A stretch of DNA of 7,972 bases from positions 1-7,972 of the forward strand of contig JAKAPB010000067.1 in NCBI GenBank assembly GCA_021823045.1, given 5' to 3'. Shown here piece by piece: positions 1 to 5,892 of the stretch; position 1 is the first letter of the stretch, and each line of letters begins with the position of its first letter. The DNA is from Actinomycetes bacterium (GTDB lineage Bacteria; Actinomycetota; Acidimicrobiia; Acidimicrobiales; Acidimicrobiaceae). The translations under genes were made by a program, and so were the position numbers. Below the pieces are notes generated by a model that was given only the letters and a program-made list of their open reading frames with translations, did not search any database and was not told the origin of the DNA.

Positions 1-296
1 AGCAGTGCGTCAGCGTCGGAAGTCTCTGACTAGATCGGATACCGGCGGATCAGCCACAAGTGAATACTAACTCCCTCTTCGCTCAGTTCCGGGACTATTC
101 GGAAGGCGATCGGCTATCTACTGCTTGTCCTATGAAAAGCTGCGTCCAGAAGAATGGGCTTGGATTCGTGTTCCTTGTGCCTTCGGCGGCTGCGACTAAA
201 CCGGTTCCCTGATTTCCCGTAGGTGGAGCGGCATTCAAGTAGGTATAATCCGTAGTAGCGCCTGTAGCTAGTAGCACGGGACGCAGGAGGTTAGAA
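1..296. other. Left-edge region upstream of panB with no convincing gene
   Basis: No reading frame here has both a good ribosome binding site and a recognisable protein. One plus-strand frame is open from the window edge to a TAA at 68-70 (22 codons, rich in Ser, Arg and Thr). It could be the tail of an upstream gene, but it is too short to judge. A 50-codon GTG frame (60-212) and a 60-codon minus-strand GTG frame (95-277) show no family resemblance and are treated as chance. The only functional signals I can support are a -10-like box and the panB ribosome binding site at the right end. Confidence 0.5.
244..249 (+). promoter_or_regulatory. Putative -10 box of the panB promoter
   Basis: The hexamer TATAAT is a perfect match to the sigma-70-type -10 consensus. 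It sits 48 bp before the panB ATG, which would place the transcript start near 256 and give a leader of about 40 nt. No good -35 box lies 16-18 bp upstream, so the promoter would be weak or activator-dependent, or the match is by chance. Confidence 0.4.
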
Positions 297-1202
297 ATGT
301 CAGCTCAGACGGAAGTTTCGGCCAAAAAAGTTACCGTTCCTCAAATTAGGGGGCACAAGGTGGGTGCTTCCGGGAAACTCCCCCTCACCATGGTTACCGC
401 CTACGACGCACCAAGCGCACGGATTGTAGATCGAGCCGGGGCGGAAATGATCCTGATCGGCGATTCTTTAGCCATGGTCGTACTGGGCTACAAAGATACT
501 CTCTCCGTGACCGTCGAAGACATCGCCTATCACACGCAGGCCGTTAGGCGAGCTGACCCGCTGGCATTGGTCATCGCGGATCTTCCCTGGATGTCGTATC
601 ACGTCTCAACGGCTGAGACGGTACAAAATGGGGCGAAGCTGATACGAGCCGGAGCCGAAGCTGTCAAGCTCGAGGGCGGAGCCAAGAGAGTCCCGATGAT
701 CGAGGCTCTTGTCGACTCAGAGATACCAGTTCAGGGCCACATTGGACTCACCCCCCAGTCGATACGTGTAATGGGAGGCTTCTTGGTGCAAGGTAAGACC
801 GAGGCCGCAGCGGAAATCTTGTTGAGCGACGCCAGCAAACTGCAAGATGCCGGGTGTTTCTCAATTGTCTTAGAGGGTGTTCCCGCTATCGTAGCGAGAC
901 TGGTTACCGAAGCATTAAATATCCCGACTATTGGTATTGGAGCTGGCCCAAACACCGACGGCCAAGTGCTGGTGTTCCATGATCTGTTGGGCTACGGGTT
1001 TTCAAGGGTTCCAAAGTTTGTCCGGAAATACGCGGAAATAGGCGAAATTGCAGTTCAAGGGGTCGCCAGCTTTGTTTCAGACGTCAGGGGAGGCGCTTTC
1101 CCGTCTGAGGCAGAGGGATACCAGGACACCACGGGAGAGCTGGCTAGGTGGTCAGAGCGCAAACTGGACAATGTAACGGCCCATCCGTATCTTGTCGGAT
1201 AG
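297..1202 (+). CDS. panB: 3-methyl-2-oxobutanoate hydroxymethyltransferase (ketopantoate hydroxymethyltransferase)
   Basis: PanB transfers a hydroxymethyl group from 5,10-methylenetetrahydrofolate to 2-oxoisovalerate to make ketopantoate, the committed step of pantothenate and coenzyme A synthesis, in the cytoplasm. The 301-residue product carries the family's barrel motifs in order: TAYDAPSA (34-41), GDS with the Mg2+-ligand Asp56, IADLPW with Asp95, KLEGG with Glu126, GHIGLTPQS (147-155) and LEGVP with the probable catalytic Glu193. The GIGAGP...TDGQVLVFHD region then follows. By comparison with E. coli PanB (Asp45, Asp84, Glu114, Glu181) all metal and catalytic residues are present. The ATG is chosen because a perfect AGGAGG (285-290) ends six bases before it. 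The protein is about 20-35 residues longer than usual, with a short N-terminal lead and a C-terminal extension. The next gene, rpsF, is 205 bp away and probably separately transcribed. Confidence 0.96.
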   Translation: MSAQTEVSAKKVTVPQIRGHKVGASGKLPLTMVTAYDAPSARIVDRAGAEMILIGDSLAMVVLGYKDTLSVTVEDIAYHTQAVRRADPLALVIADLPWMSYHVSTAETVQNGAKLIRAGAEAVKLEGGAKRVPMIEALVDSEIPVQGHIGLTPQSIRVMGGFLVQGKTEAAAEILLSDASKLQDAGCFSIVLEGVPAIVARLVTEALNIPTIGIGAGPNTDGQVLVFHDLLGYGFSRVPKFVRKYAEIGEIAVQGVASFVSDVRGGAFPSEAEGYQDTTGELARWSERKLDNVTAHPYLVG

Positions 1203-1228
1203 CTTCCTTCGGCAGGAATTAAAATTTG

Positions 1229-1259
1229 AGCCGCTACTTTGCACTCCGAAGCGGCGGCT
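1229..1259 (+). terminator. Inverted repeat just after panB, possible weak terminator
   Basis: AGCCGC (1229-1234) can pair with GCGGCT (1254-1259), or in an alternative register GCCGCT (1230-1235) with AGCGGC (1250-1255). The site lies 27 bp after the panB stop. No uridine tract follows, so it is at best a weak or factor-assisted terminator, and it could instead be part of the rpsF leader region. Confidence 0.25.
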
Positions 1260-1288
1260 TGTCCGCACCACGAGCATTAGTCTTTAAT
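1259..1288 (+). promoter_or_regulatory. Candidate promoter for the rpsF-ssb-rpsR-rplI cluster
   Basis: TTGTCC (1259-1264, 4 of 6 to the -35 consensus) and TTTAAT (1283-1288, 5 of 6 to the -10 consensus) are separated by 18 bp. Initiation would fall near 1295, giving a leader of about 110 nt before the rpsF GTG. The -10 box lies inside the inverted repeat at 1269-1295, which would allow a protein to block it. This is a pattern match only. Confidence 0.3.
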
Positions 1289-1295
1289 GCTCGTG
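1269..1295. repeat. Perfect 11-bp inverted repeat (hairpin or operator)
   Basis: CACGAGCATTA (1269-1279) and TAATGCTCGTG (1285-1295) are exact reverse complements around a 5-nt spacer. No T tract follows on the plus strand, so it is not a canonical terminator. Its overlap with a candidate -10 box makes an operator possible, and in RNA it would form a stable stem. Confidence 0.55.
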
Positions 1296-1296
1296 C

Positions 1297-1396
1297 GCCA
1301 AGTTTCTTTGGCCATGTCGCTCGGAGCAACTGCGCTGGGCCCCTATATGTGTCCTGCTCAAAATTTGAGCCCCACGTTTCGTGGGTCCACAGGAGG
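1297..1396 (+). promoter_or_regulatory. Structured leader upstream of rpsF
   Basis: Several short stems are stacked before rpsF: GCCAA/TTGGC (1297-1312), GAGCA/TGCTC (about 1323-1359), the near-palindrome CTCAAAATTTGAG (about 1357-1369) and CCCACG/CGTGGG with a TTT loop (1371-1385). The last stem ends five bases before the AGGAGG ribosome binding site (1391-1396). Leaders of rpsF operons in many bacteria contain an rRNA-mimicking element bound by the S6:S18 complex for autoregulation. The position is right for that, but I cannot confirm the conserved fold by eye. Confidence 0.35.
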
Positions 1397-1407
1397 TTAT
1401 CTTTATA

Positions 1408-1752
1408 GTGCGGATATACGAAGTCGTGACCATCATCGACTCGGCCCTAGAGGACGACCAAATTCGGTCGATCATTGATCGGGTGGTCGAAATAACTAAG
1501 TCTGGCGGTGGCTTGCTGAGGCACGTCGACCGCTGGGGCAGGCGGCGTTTTGCCTATGAGCTTGCTGATCGCTGGGAGGGTTACTACGCCCTTATCGAAA
1601 TTGAAGCTACCCCGGAGATCGTGGCCGAGCTCAATCGCACCATGGCTATTTCGGACGGAGTCCTACGTCACAAGATTCTAAAGGTCTCAGACAAAGCAAT
1701 CGCCGCTAGGGTCCCACGCCCAGCACGCGCGGCCCAAGTGCAAAATAGCTGA
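1408..1752 (+). CDS. rpsF: 30S ribosomal protein S6
   Basis: S6 binds 16S rRNA in the platform of the small subunit as a heterodimer with S18. The 114-residue product begins with the typical MRIYEVVTIID strand. It contains the central GGLLRHVDRWGRRRFAYEL segment, a frequent S6 signature, and then a YYALIEIEATPEIVAELNR strand-helix unit, giving the expected ferredoxin-like alpha/beta fold. Its basic C-terminal tail is rich in Arg and Ala. The GTG at 1408 is chosen because AGGAGG (1391-1396) precedes it and it gives the correct N-terminus. An in-frame GTG at 1381 would swallow this binding site and lies in the leader hairpin. It is the first gene of the rpsF-ssb-rpsR-rplI cluster; ssb begins 41 bp downstream. 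Confidence 0.95.
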   Translation: MRIYEVVTIIDSALEDDQIRSIIDRVVEITKSGGGLLRHVDRWGRRRFAYELADRWEGYYALIEIEATPEIVAELNRTMAISDGVLRHKILKVSDKAIAARVPRPARAAQVQNS

Positions 1753-1754
1753 GT

Positions 1755-1769
1755 CACTTCCTAGAAGTG
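1755..1769 (+). promoter_or_regulatory. Small intercistronic hairpin between rpsF and ssb
   Basis: CACTTC (1755-1760) and GAAGTG (1764-1769) form a perfect 6-bp stem with a CTA loop, two bases after the rpsF stop. No U tract follows. It could tune mRNA stability or ssb translation within the operon. Confidence 0.3.
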
Positions 1770-1793
1770 CTAGAAAAGGAGTGGTAGGGGACC

Positions 1794-2258
1794 ATGTCAA
1801 GCGGTAATTCAGTAACCCTCGTTGGAAATGTAATTCGAGATCCCGAGCTAAGGTTTACTCCTTCTGGCTTAGCTTCCTGCAACTTCTCCATTGCGGTGAA
1901 CCGGAGAAAGCTAAACCAGCAAACCCAGGAGTGGGACGAGTCGACCTCTTTCTTCGACGTCACTTGTTGGAGAGAGATGGCAGAGAATGTCAGCGAGAGC
2001 CTCCACAAGGGGTCAAGAGTGATCGTAACAGGGAGGCTTGAGCAGCGCACCTGGGAGACCCCGGATGGCGACAAGCGCTCTAAGGTCCAAATAGTGGCGG
2101 ACGAGGTCGGGCCATCGCTCAGATGGGCGAGTGCACAAGTTTCCAAGAATGAAAGAAGAAGTGGTCAATCAGACCACTCGGTGGCAGCACCGACCGGCGG
2201 TTTCGGTACCCCCGATCCGTCGGCGGGAGTATATCCAGATGATGAGGAGCCATTCTAA
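1794..2258 (+). CDS. ssb: Single-stranded DNA-binding protein
   Basis: SSB coats single-stranded DNA during replication, repair and recombination and recruits partner enzymes through its C-terminal tip. The 154-residue protein has a classical OB fold over about residues 1-110: [21 protein letters not shown], the F-S-I-A-V-N-R strand, a [15 protein letters not shown] segment, [18 protein letters not shown] and the [10 protein letters not shown] strand. A Gly/Ser/Pro-rich disordered linker leads to the acidic tip DDEEPF, matching the conserved partner-binding peptide (DDDIPF in E. coli). The ATG is preceded by AAAGGAG (1775-1781), slightly distant at 12 nt. It lies between rpsF and rpsR, as in many bacteria. 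The rpsR ribosome binding site is embedded in its last codons, which suggests translational coupling. Confidence 0.95.
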   Translation: MSSGNSVTLVGNVIRDPELRFTPSGLASCNFSIAVNRRKLNQQTQEWDESTSFFDVTCWREMAENVSESLHKGSRVIVTGRLEQRTWETPDGDKRSKVQIVADEVGPSLRWASAQVSKNERRSGQSDHSVAAPTGGFGTPDPSAGVYPDDEEPF

Positions 2259-2260
2259 AG

Positions 2261-2665
2261 GTGGGCAAGAACACAACTAAGACCCCAAAAAGGGTCCAAA
2301 AAGAGAATACGAAGAAGATCAAGAGGAAGGTCTGCACCTTCTGTGCAAGATCCGTGATCTATATCGACTTCAAGGACACCGACATGCTCCGCAAGTACAT
2401 GTCCGAGAGGGGCAAGATCCGGGCACGCAGGGTCAGCGGGAACTGCACCCAGCACCAAAGTGCAATTGCAATCGCGATCAAGACGGCTAGAGAGCTAGCG
2501 CTTCTTCCATATACGCAAAGGACCGTGACCGAGAGGACTTCGAGGTCTAGTAGGCCTCAAGCGGCCGCAAAGGCCGAAGATGGCCTCTACTCCGATGACT
2601 TTGTAGCAGACGTGGAAGACGACGAGCTGGAAATCGACGAGCTAGAACTAGACGAGAAGGAGTAA
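2261..2665 (+). CDS. rpsR: 30S ribosomal protein S18 with an acidic C-terminal extension
   Basis: S18 pairs with S6 on the platform of the 30S subunit. The core is recognisable in residues 24-87: VCTFC, the [20 protein letters not shown] helix, [13 protein letters not shown], and [16 protein letters not shown] at the usual end of S18. Cys25, Cys28, Cys62 and perhaps His65 could bind zinc, as in the C+ type of S18. The protein is 134 residues against the usual 75-95. After a Ser/Arg linker the last 29 residues (106-134) contain 16 Asp or Glu, including a repeated [10 protein letters not shown] unit. The GTG start follows GAGGAG (2244-2249), which lies inside the end of ssb; the two genes are 2 bp apart. 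The acidic tail on a basic rRNA-binding protein is unusual, and its role is unknown to me. Confidence 0.93.
   Translation: MGKNTTKTPKRVQKENTKKIKRKVCTFCARSVIYIDFKDTDMLRKYMSERGKIRARRVSGNCTQHQSAIAIAIKTARELALLPYTQRTVTERTSRSSRPQAAAKAEDGLYSDDFVADVEDDELEIDELELDEKE
2621..2659 (+). repeat. 15-bp tandem repeat in the rpsR acidic tail
   Basis: Two adjacent 15-bp units, GACGAGCTGGAAATC (2621-2635) and GACGAGCTAGAACTA (2636-2650), match at 12 of 15 positions. A partial third unit, GACGAGAAG, follows. They encode [13 protein letters not shown], so slippage-type duplication plausibly lengthened the S18 acidic tail. Confidence 0.6.
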
Positions 2666-2671
2666 ACGACC

Positions 2672-3118
2672 ATGAGAGTAGTTCTCCGCTCCGACATAGT
2701 TGGCGTCGGCAAGAAGGGCGACATCTTAAACATCGCCGATGGGTATGGCAGAAACTATCTTCTGCCAAAAGGACTGGCGATACCAGCCACTCCCGGAATT
2801 CAGGCTCAGGCTGATCAGATGAGGCGATCTAGAGATACAAAGGATCTTCGCGACCGGAAGGCTGCAGAGGAGGTAGCGCAGGCTCTGGTCTCGAAGATTC
2901 TTACGATCAAGGCTCATGCGGGCAAAGAAGGCAAGCTCTATGGGTCTGTCACGTCGCACGATATTGCAGAAGCGGTATTAGCGCAGACCGGAATAGATCT
3001 AGACCGCAGGAAGATCTCTATCGACGATCCTATTCGCTCGCTCGGGAGCCACGAAGTACCGGTCAAGCTCCATCATGACGTTGAGTTTCGAATCAACGTC
3101 GAGGTGGTTGCCGAGTAA
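2672..3118 (+). CDS. rplI: 50S ribosomal protein L9
   Basis: L9 binds 23S rRNA near the L1 stalk and helps maintain translational fidelity. The 148-residue product has the standard length and two-domain layout. The N-terminal rRNA-binding domain (residues 1-50) carries the signature GVGKKGDILNIADGYGRNYLLPKG run (positions 11-34). A long charged connecting helix follows (about 45-75, RRSRDTKDLRDRKAAEEVA). The C-terminal domain contains GKEGKLYGSVTSHDIAEAV and ends with the VKLHHDVEF...INVEVV strands. The ATG lies six bases after the rpsR stop, and its ribosome binding site AAGGAG (2657-2662) overlaps the rpsR end. It closes the ribosomal cluster; the next gene, dnaB, is 142 bp downstream behind hairpins. 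Confidence 0.96.
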   Translation: MRVVLRSDIVGVGKKGDILNIADGYGRNYLLPKGLAIPATPGIQAQADQMRRSRDTKDLRDRKAAEEVAQALVSKILTIKAHAGKEGKLYGSVTSHDIAEAVLAQTGIDLDRRKISIDDPIRSLGSHEVPVKLHHDVEFRINVEVVAE

Positions 3119-3168
3119 CGGATCCTTCTTTTGTCTTCTGTTGGCAAAAGGACGAATCTGTTTAGTTA

Positions 3169-3199
3169 TTGATCGTCGGCAAGTGCCGACTTCGATAGT
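3169..3199 (+). promoter_or_regulatory. Candidate dnaB promoter enclosing a palindrome
   Basis: TTGATC (3169-3174) and GATAGT (3194-3199) resemble -35 and -10 boxes with a 19-bp spacer. Between them is the inverted repeat GTCGGC-AAGT-GCCGAC (3175-3190), which can be extended to 7 bp with a 2-nt loop. If real, the transcript would begin at the foot of the large hairpin at 3206-3239. The spacer is long and the -10 box imperfect. The palindrome may instead be an RNA stem after rplI. Confidence 0.25.
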
Positions 3200-3205
3200 A
3201 GTTTG

Positions 3206-3239
3206 TGAAACAGACCCCAGATAAGTGGGGTCTGTTTCA
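3206..3239 (+). terminator. Strong 13-bp hairpin between rplI and dnaB (terminator or attenuator)
   Basis: TGAAACAGACCCC (3206-3218) and GGGGTCTGTTTCA (3227-3239) are perfectly complementary around an 8-nt loop. The GC-rich core is flanked by an A-rich 5' side and a T-rich 3' side (TGTTTCATCTATT), which resembles a bidirectional intrinsic terminator with a short U tract. It ends only 21 bp before the dnaB ATG, so dnaB expression must come by read-through or from a promoter just before the hairpin. Confidence 0.5.
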
Positions 3240-3260
3240 TCTATTGCTCGGGGGAGTTCG

Positions 3261-5042
3261 ATGGCAAGGGTGAATGGGGATTCAGATAGCCGACGGCTGA
3301 GTACGATAATGACTCGGGCGATTCCTCACAGCGTAGAAGCCGAGGAGTCCCTCATCGGTGCGATGCTCTTGTCCAGGGATGCGGTTTCTGAATCGCTCGA
3401 AGAGGTCAACACCGAAGATTTCTACTCGGGGTCGCTACAGAACGCCTTTAAGGCAATGGCCGCCCTCTACCTGCGCGGGGACCCGATAGATCCGGTTACC
3501 GTAGCCGAAGAGATGAAAAAAGCGGGGAGTTTAGACCTAGTGGGTGGTTTGGCTGGACTCGTCGAACTCCAGGCCTCGACTCCATCGATCACAAATGCGA
3601 CTCAATACGCCGAGATAGTCCGGCAGTACTCCTTACTCCGTCGATTGATCAAAGTTGCTGGAGAGATCGCCGAAATGGCCTATTCACTCCCAGAGGATAT
3701 CTACGCGGTAATAGACGCTGCTGAATCTAAGATCTTCGAACTCGCTGAACGGCCAGACGCCGATGGAATAGTTCCTATACGTGATTCACTTTCGCAAACT
3801 CTCGATCAGCTCGAAGCACTGTATGAGAATGATCGGCCGATCAACGGAACCCCTACAGGTTTTGCCGATCTCGATGACATCATCTACGGCCTTTATCCGT
3901 CAAACCTGCTGATAGTGGGAGCGAGACCAGGTATGGGCAAGACCTCCTTCGCCCTGAGCCTCGCTGCTAACGCGGCGAGAACCGCAAAGGAACCGGTTCT
4001 GCTTTTTAGCCTGGAGATGAGCCACATCGAGCTCACACAGAGGCTAGTTTCCGCCGAGTCGCGGGTAGATTCGTCGAGAATCAGGAGCGGCAAGCTCACC
4101 GACGCCGATTGGCAAAAGATTTCTCATGCTATCGGCAGGCTTTCCGAAACCAAGATCTATATCGACGACAACCCGGACTTGACGATACTAGACATTCGGT
4201 CCAGGGCTCGGCGTCTGAAGGCTAGGGAGGGCCTCTCGCTCGTCGTCATAGACTACCTTCAGTTGATGTCGGGTCGGCGAGGTGCAGAATCTCGCCAGGT
4301 GGAGGTTTCCGAAATATCTAGGGGTCTAAAGATACTTGCCCGCCAACTAGATGTTCCGGTGGTGGCTTTGTCCCAGCTTTCCCGGAACCTAGAAGCCCGG
4401 CATGATCGGCGCCCTCAGCTAGCGGACTTGCGAGAGTCAGGTTGTGTAACCGCGGATACTTCGATCACCCTCTCTGACAATTCAACACTAACCATTACCG
4501 AGTTGTTGGATTCGGGATGGGAGGGTCGCAAGGTCCTCGCATTCGACGGTCGAGGGGTGGTCCCCTCCGAGTTAATAAATGTTTTTGAAACTGGGGTGAG
4601 GGAGACCTTTACCCTGACCACCAAGAGCGGCTTGGCAATCAGGGCCACCGCAAACCACCCCTTTTATACGGGCCATGGGTGGCAGCGACTGGACCAGCTG
4701 GAAAGTGGCGCCGAACTGGCAGTACTCGTCGATGACAGAATTGTCTGGGATCAGATGGTCGAGATTACCTCGGCTGGAGAAGAGGCCTGTTACGACTTAA
4801 CCGTGAGGGACACCCACTGCTTCTTTGGCAATTCGATGTTGGTTCATAACTCTCTCGAGCAGGATGCTGACATAGTAATGTTCATCTATAGGGACGAGGT
4901 TTATGCGCCAGATTCGGTCGACCGAGGAACCGCCGAGGTTATAGTGGCAAAGCACAGAAACGGACCGACCGGAGTGGCACGCTTGGCATTTCTTAGCCAC
5001 TGCACTCTATTCACTTCCTTGGCGAAAATAGACGGCCGTTAA
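3261..5042 (+). CDS. dnaB: Replicative DNA helicase DnaB containing an in-frame intein
   Basis: DnaB is the ring-shaped, ATP-driven 5'-3' helicase that unwinds DNA at the replication fork. The precursor is 593 residues. The N-terminal domain starts at RAIPHSVEAEESLIGAML (about 19-36), and a RecA-like ATPase domain follows. It has Walker A GARPGMGKT (220-228), Walker B VVIDYLQL with Asp331, the SQLSRNLEAR segment, and the C-terminal VAKHRNGPTG arginine-finger region. A 136-residue intein (395-530) splits the conserved sequence RESG/SLEQDAD. Removing it leaves about 457 residues, a normal DnaB. ATG 3261 is chosen because GGGGAG (3251-3256) precedes it; an upstream in-frame GTG at 3225 lies in the hairpin loop. 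A downstream ATG at 3309 is possible but would lose the lead peptide only. It follows rplI, as in many bacteria, and faces a convergent gene 49 bp away. Confidence 0.96.
   Translation: MARVNGDSDSRRLSTIMTRAIPHSVEAEESLIGAMLLSRDAVSESLEEVNTEDFYSGSLQNAFKAMAALYLRGDPIDPVTVAEEMKKAGSLDLVGGLAGLVELQASTPSITNATQYAEIVRQYSLLRRLIKVAGEIAEMAYSLPEDIYAVIDAAESKIFELAERPDADGIVPIRDSLSQTLDQLEALYENDRPINGTPTGFADLDDIIYGLYPSNLLIVGARPGMGKTSFALSLAANAARTAKEPVLLFSLEMSHIELTQRLVSAESRVDSSRIRSGKLTDADWQKISHAIGRLSETKIYIDDNPDLTILDIRSRARRLKAREGLSLVVIDYLQLMSGRRGAESRQVEVSEISRGLKILARQLDVPVVALSQLSRNLEARHDRRPQLADLRESGCVTADTSITLSDNSTLTITELLDSGWEGRKVLAFDGRGVVPSELINVFETGVRETFTLTTKSGLAIRATANHPFYTGHGWQRLDQLESGAELAVLVDDRIVWDQMVEITSAGEEACYDLTVRDTHCFFGNSMLVHNSLEQDADIVMFIYRDEVYAPDSVDRGTAEVIVAKHRNGPTGVARLAFLSHCTLFTSLAKIDGR
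4443..4850 (+). mobile_element. Mini-intein in DnaB (Hint domain, no homing endonuclease)
   Basis: This in-frame segment encodes 136 residues with all splicing motifs. It has the N-terminal nucleophile Cys1 in block A (CVTADTSITL) and block B with Thr69 and His72 in RATANHPF. Block F is CYDLTVRDTHCFF with Asp118, and block G is the terminal VHN (His135, Asn136). The first C-extein residue is Ser (codon 4851-4853). Blocks A-B and F-G are joined by only a few residues (around VDDRI, 96-100), so there is no DOD or HNH homing endonuclease. The insertion point, RESG before S-L/I-EQDAD, is the same as that of the Synechocystis DnaB intein as I recall it. It is expected to excise itself autocatalytically and ligate the exteins. 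It can no longer home by itself, so it is likely inherited vertically or is a degenerated former full-length intein. Confidence 0.95.
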
Positions 5043-5072
5043 GATGTATCCTTTTCAATTTCGGTTGCCGGT

Positions 5073-5090
5073 CCCCGACAAAATGCGGGG
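5073..5090. terminator. Small hairpin between convergent dnaB and amidohydrolase genes
   Basis: CCCCG (5073-5077) and CGGGG (5086-5090) pair around an 8-nt loop in the 49-bp gap between two convergent stops. This is where a shared bidirectional terminator is expected, but neither strand shows a clear U tract, so support is weak. Confidence 0.25.
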
Positions 5091-5091
5091 T

Positions 5092-5853
5092 CTAAGAGAC
5101 TGCAACTCGATAGAAAGATAGCGAATTCTTGTGGAAGATAAGGTCGGCTTCTTCCTGGAAGGTGTCCTGTATCAAATGGAGATCGTCGACCGAGAATCTC
5201 CTCTTCGCTCTAGTCGATGGTAGGTCAGTACCAGCCATCAGCGCATTCGGGTCGACTGAATGGATCTTCTTCATAGTCCGAACGACGTCCAAGTCGACCC
5301 TTCCGAAGCCGGTCGCCTTCACCTTTGCACCCGCTGCAACTAGCTCAAGTACGCTATCCAGGGCTTCTTCAGCCATCCCTAAATGGTCGATAGACACTTT
5401 AGGGAGCCTCATGATCAAGGGCTTCAGAGAGCGAAGGTCTTTTGGGTCTACATAAAGTTCACTATGCCAACCATAGAGGTCCCATACTCGGTTAGCAATC
5501 TCCTCCAGTTGTGATATCGACTCGCTACCGGTTCGAAATAGGTTGAACCGGACCGCTCGAACCCCTCGCTCATTGAGAAATAGTAGCTCTTGCTCGTCGA
5601 TGCCAGGAGAAACTTGGGCGACACCTACGAAATTCGTTCCGAGTTTCGCAATGGCATCAACGAGGTAGGTTTGGTCGAAGCCCTGAAATGATCCGGCGAC
5701 TACCACCCCTCCCAAGACTTCAGCTGAAGCGGTGCTTTCAAGATAGTCCTCCACTCCGAAAAAATCAGGCATGTAACCTTGGTTTTGTATGAGGGGGTAC
5801 CGGGGGTCGATTATGTGCATATGCGAGTCAAATATTTTGATCCTAGGTTGCAT
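5092..5853 (-). CDS. Amidohydrolase-2 family TIM-barrel hydrolase
   Basis: The 253-residue product looks like the amidohydrolase-related (PF04909-like) family of metal-dependent hydrolases and decarboxylases, which includes 2-pyrone-4,6-dicarboxylate lactonase-type enzymes. Visible signs are the N-terminal FDSHMHIID with the HxH metal motif (His11, His13), the RFNLF strand (102-106), WHSELYVDP with His130, SIDHLG with His157, KATGFGRVD (179-187) and MAGTDLPS with Asp210, the position of the usual barrel-end Asp. The size fits the family's short members. The start is uncertain: ATG 5853 puts the HxH motif ten residues in, as is common; GTG 5868 would add five residues. Neither has a strong ribosome binding site. 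It lies 86 bp downstream of an acyl-CoA ligase on the same strand and is probably co-transcribed. The substrate cannot be deduced. Confidence 0.85.
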   Translation of the reverse strand: MQPRIKIFDSHMHIIDPRYPLIQNQGYMPDFFGVEDYLESTASAEVLGGVVVAGSFQGFDQTYLVDAIAKLGTNFVGVAQVSPGIDEQELLFLNERGVRAVRFNLFRTGSESISQLEEIANRVWDLYGWHSELYVDPKDLRSLKPLIMRLPKVSIDHLGMAEEALDSVLELVAAGAKVKATGFGRVDLDVVRTMKKIHSVDPNALMAGTDLPSTRAKRRFSVDDLHLIQDTFQEEADLIFHKNSLSFYRVAVS

Positions 5854-5892
5854 TCTGCTCGTGTCCACAGAGTGAAAGAGTAGTCATTCTGA

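Noticed and set aside
60..212. 50-codon plus-strand GTG frame in the left gap
   Set aside because: No ribosome binding site and no family resemblance; this length is expected by chance.
95..277. 60-codon minus-strand open frame upstream of panB
   Set aside because: It starts with GTG, has no ribosome binding site, and its product is low in recognisable pattern and rich in Thr, Ala and Gly; it overlaps the panB promoter region.
1226..1408. 60-codon TTG-start frame between panB and rpsF, ending on the rpsF start
   Set aside because: No ribosome binding site, a rare start codon, and it runs through inverted repeats that better fit a promoter and RNA leader.
1754..2146. 130-codon minus-strand open frame opposite ssb
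   Set aside because: It is antisense to a clear SSB gene, and its translation has no recognisable domain.
3225..3260. Upstream GTG start for dnaB
   Set aside because: It lies in the loop of the 13-bp hairpin and lacks a ribosome binding site, while ATG 3261 has GGGGAG in front of it.
5129..5455. 108-codon plus-strand open frame opposite the amidohydrolase
   Set aside because: It is a shadow of the metal-dependent hydrolase gene, with Ser/Arg-rich translation and no ribosome binding site.
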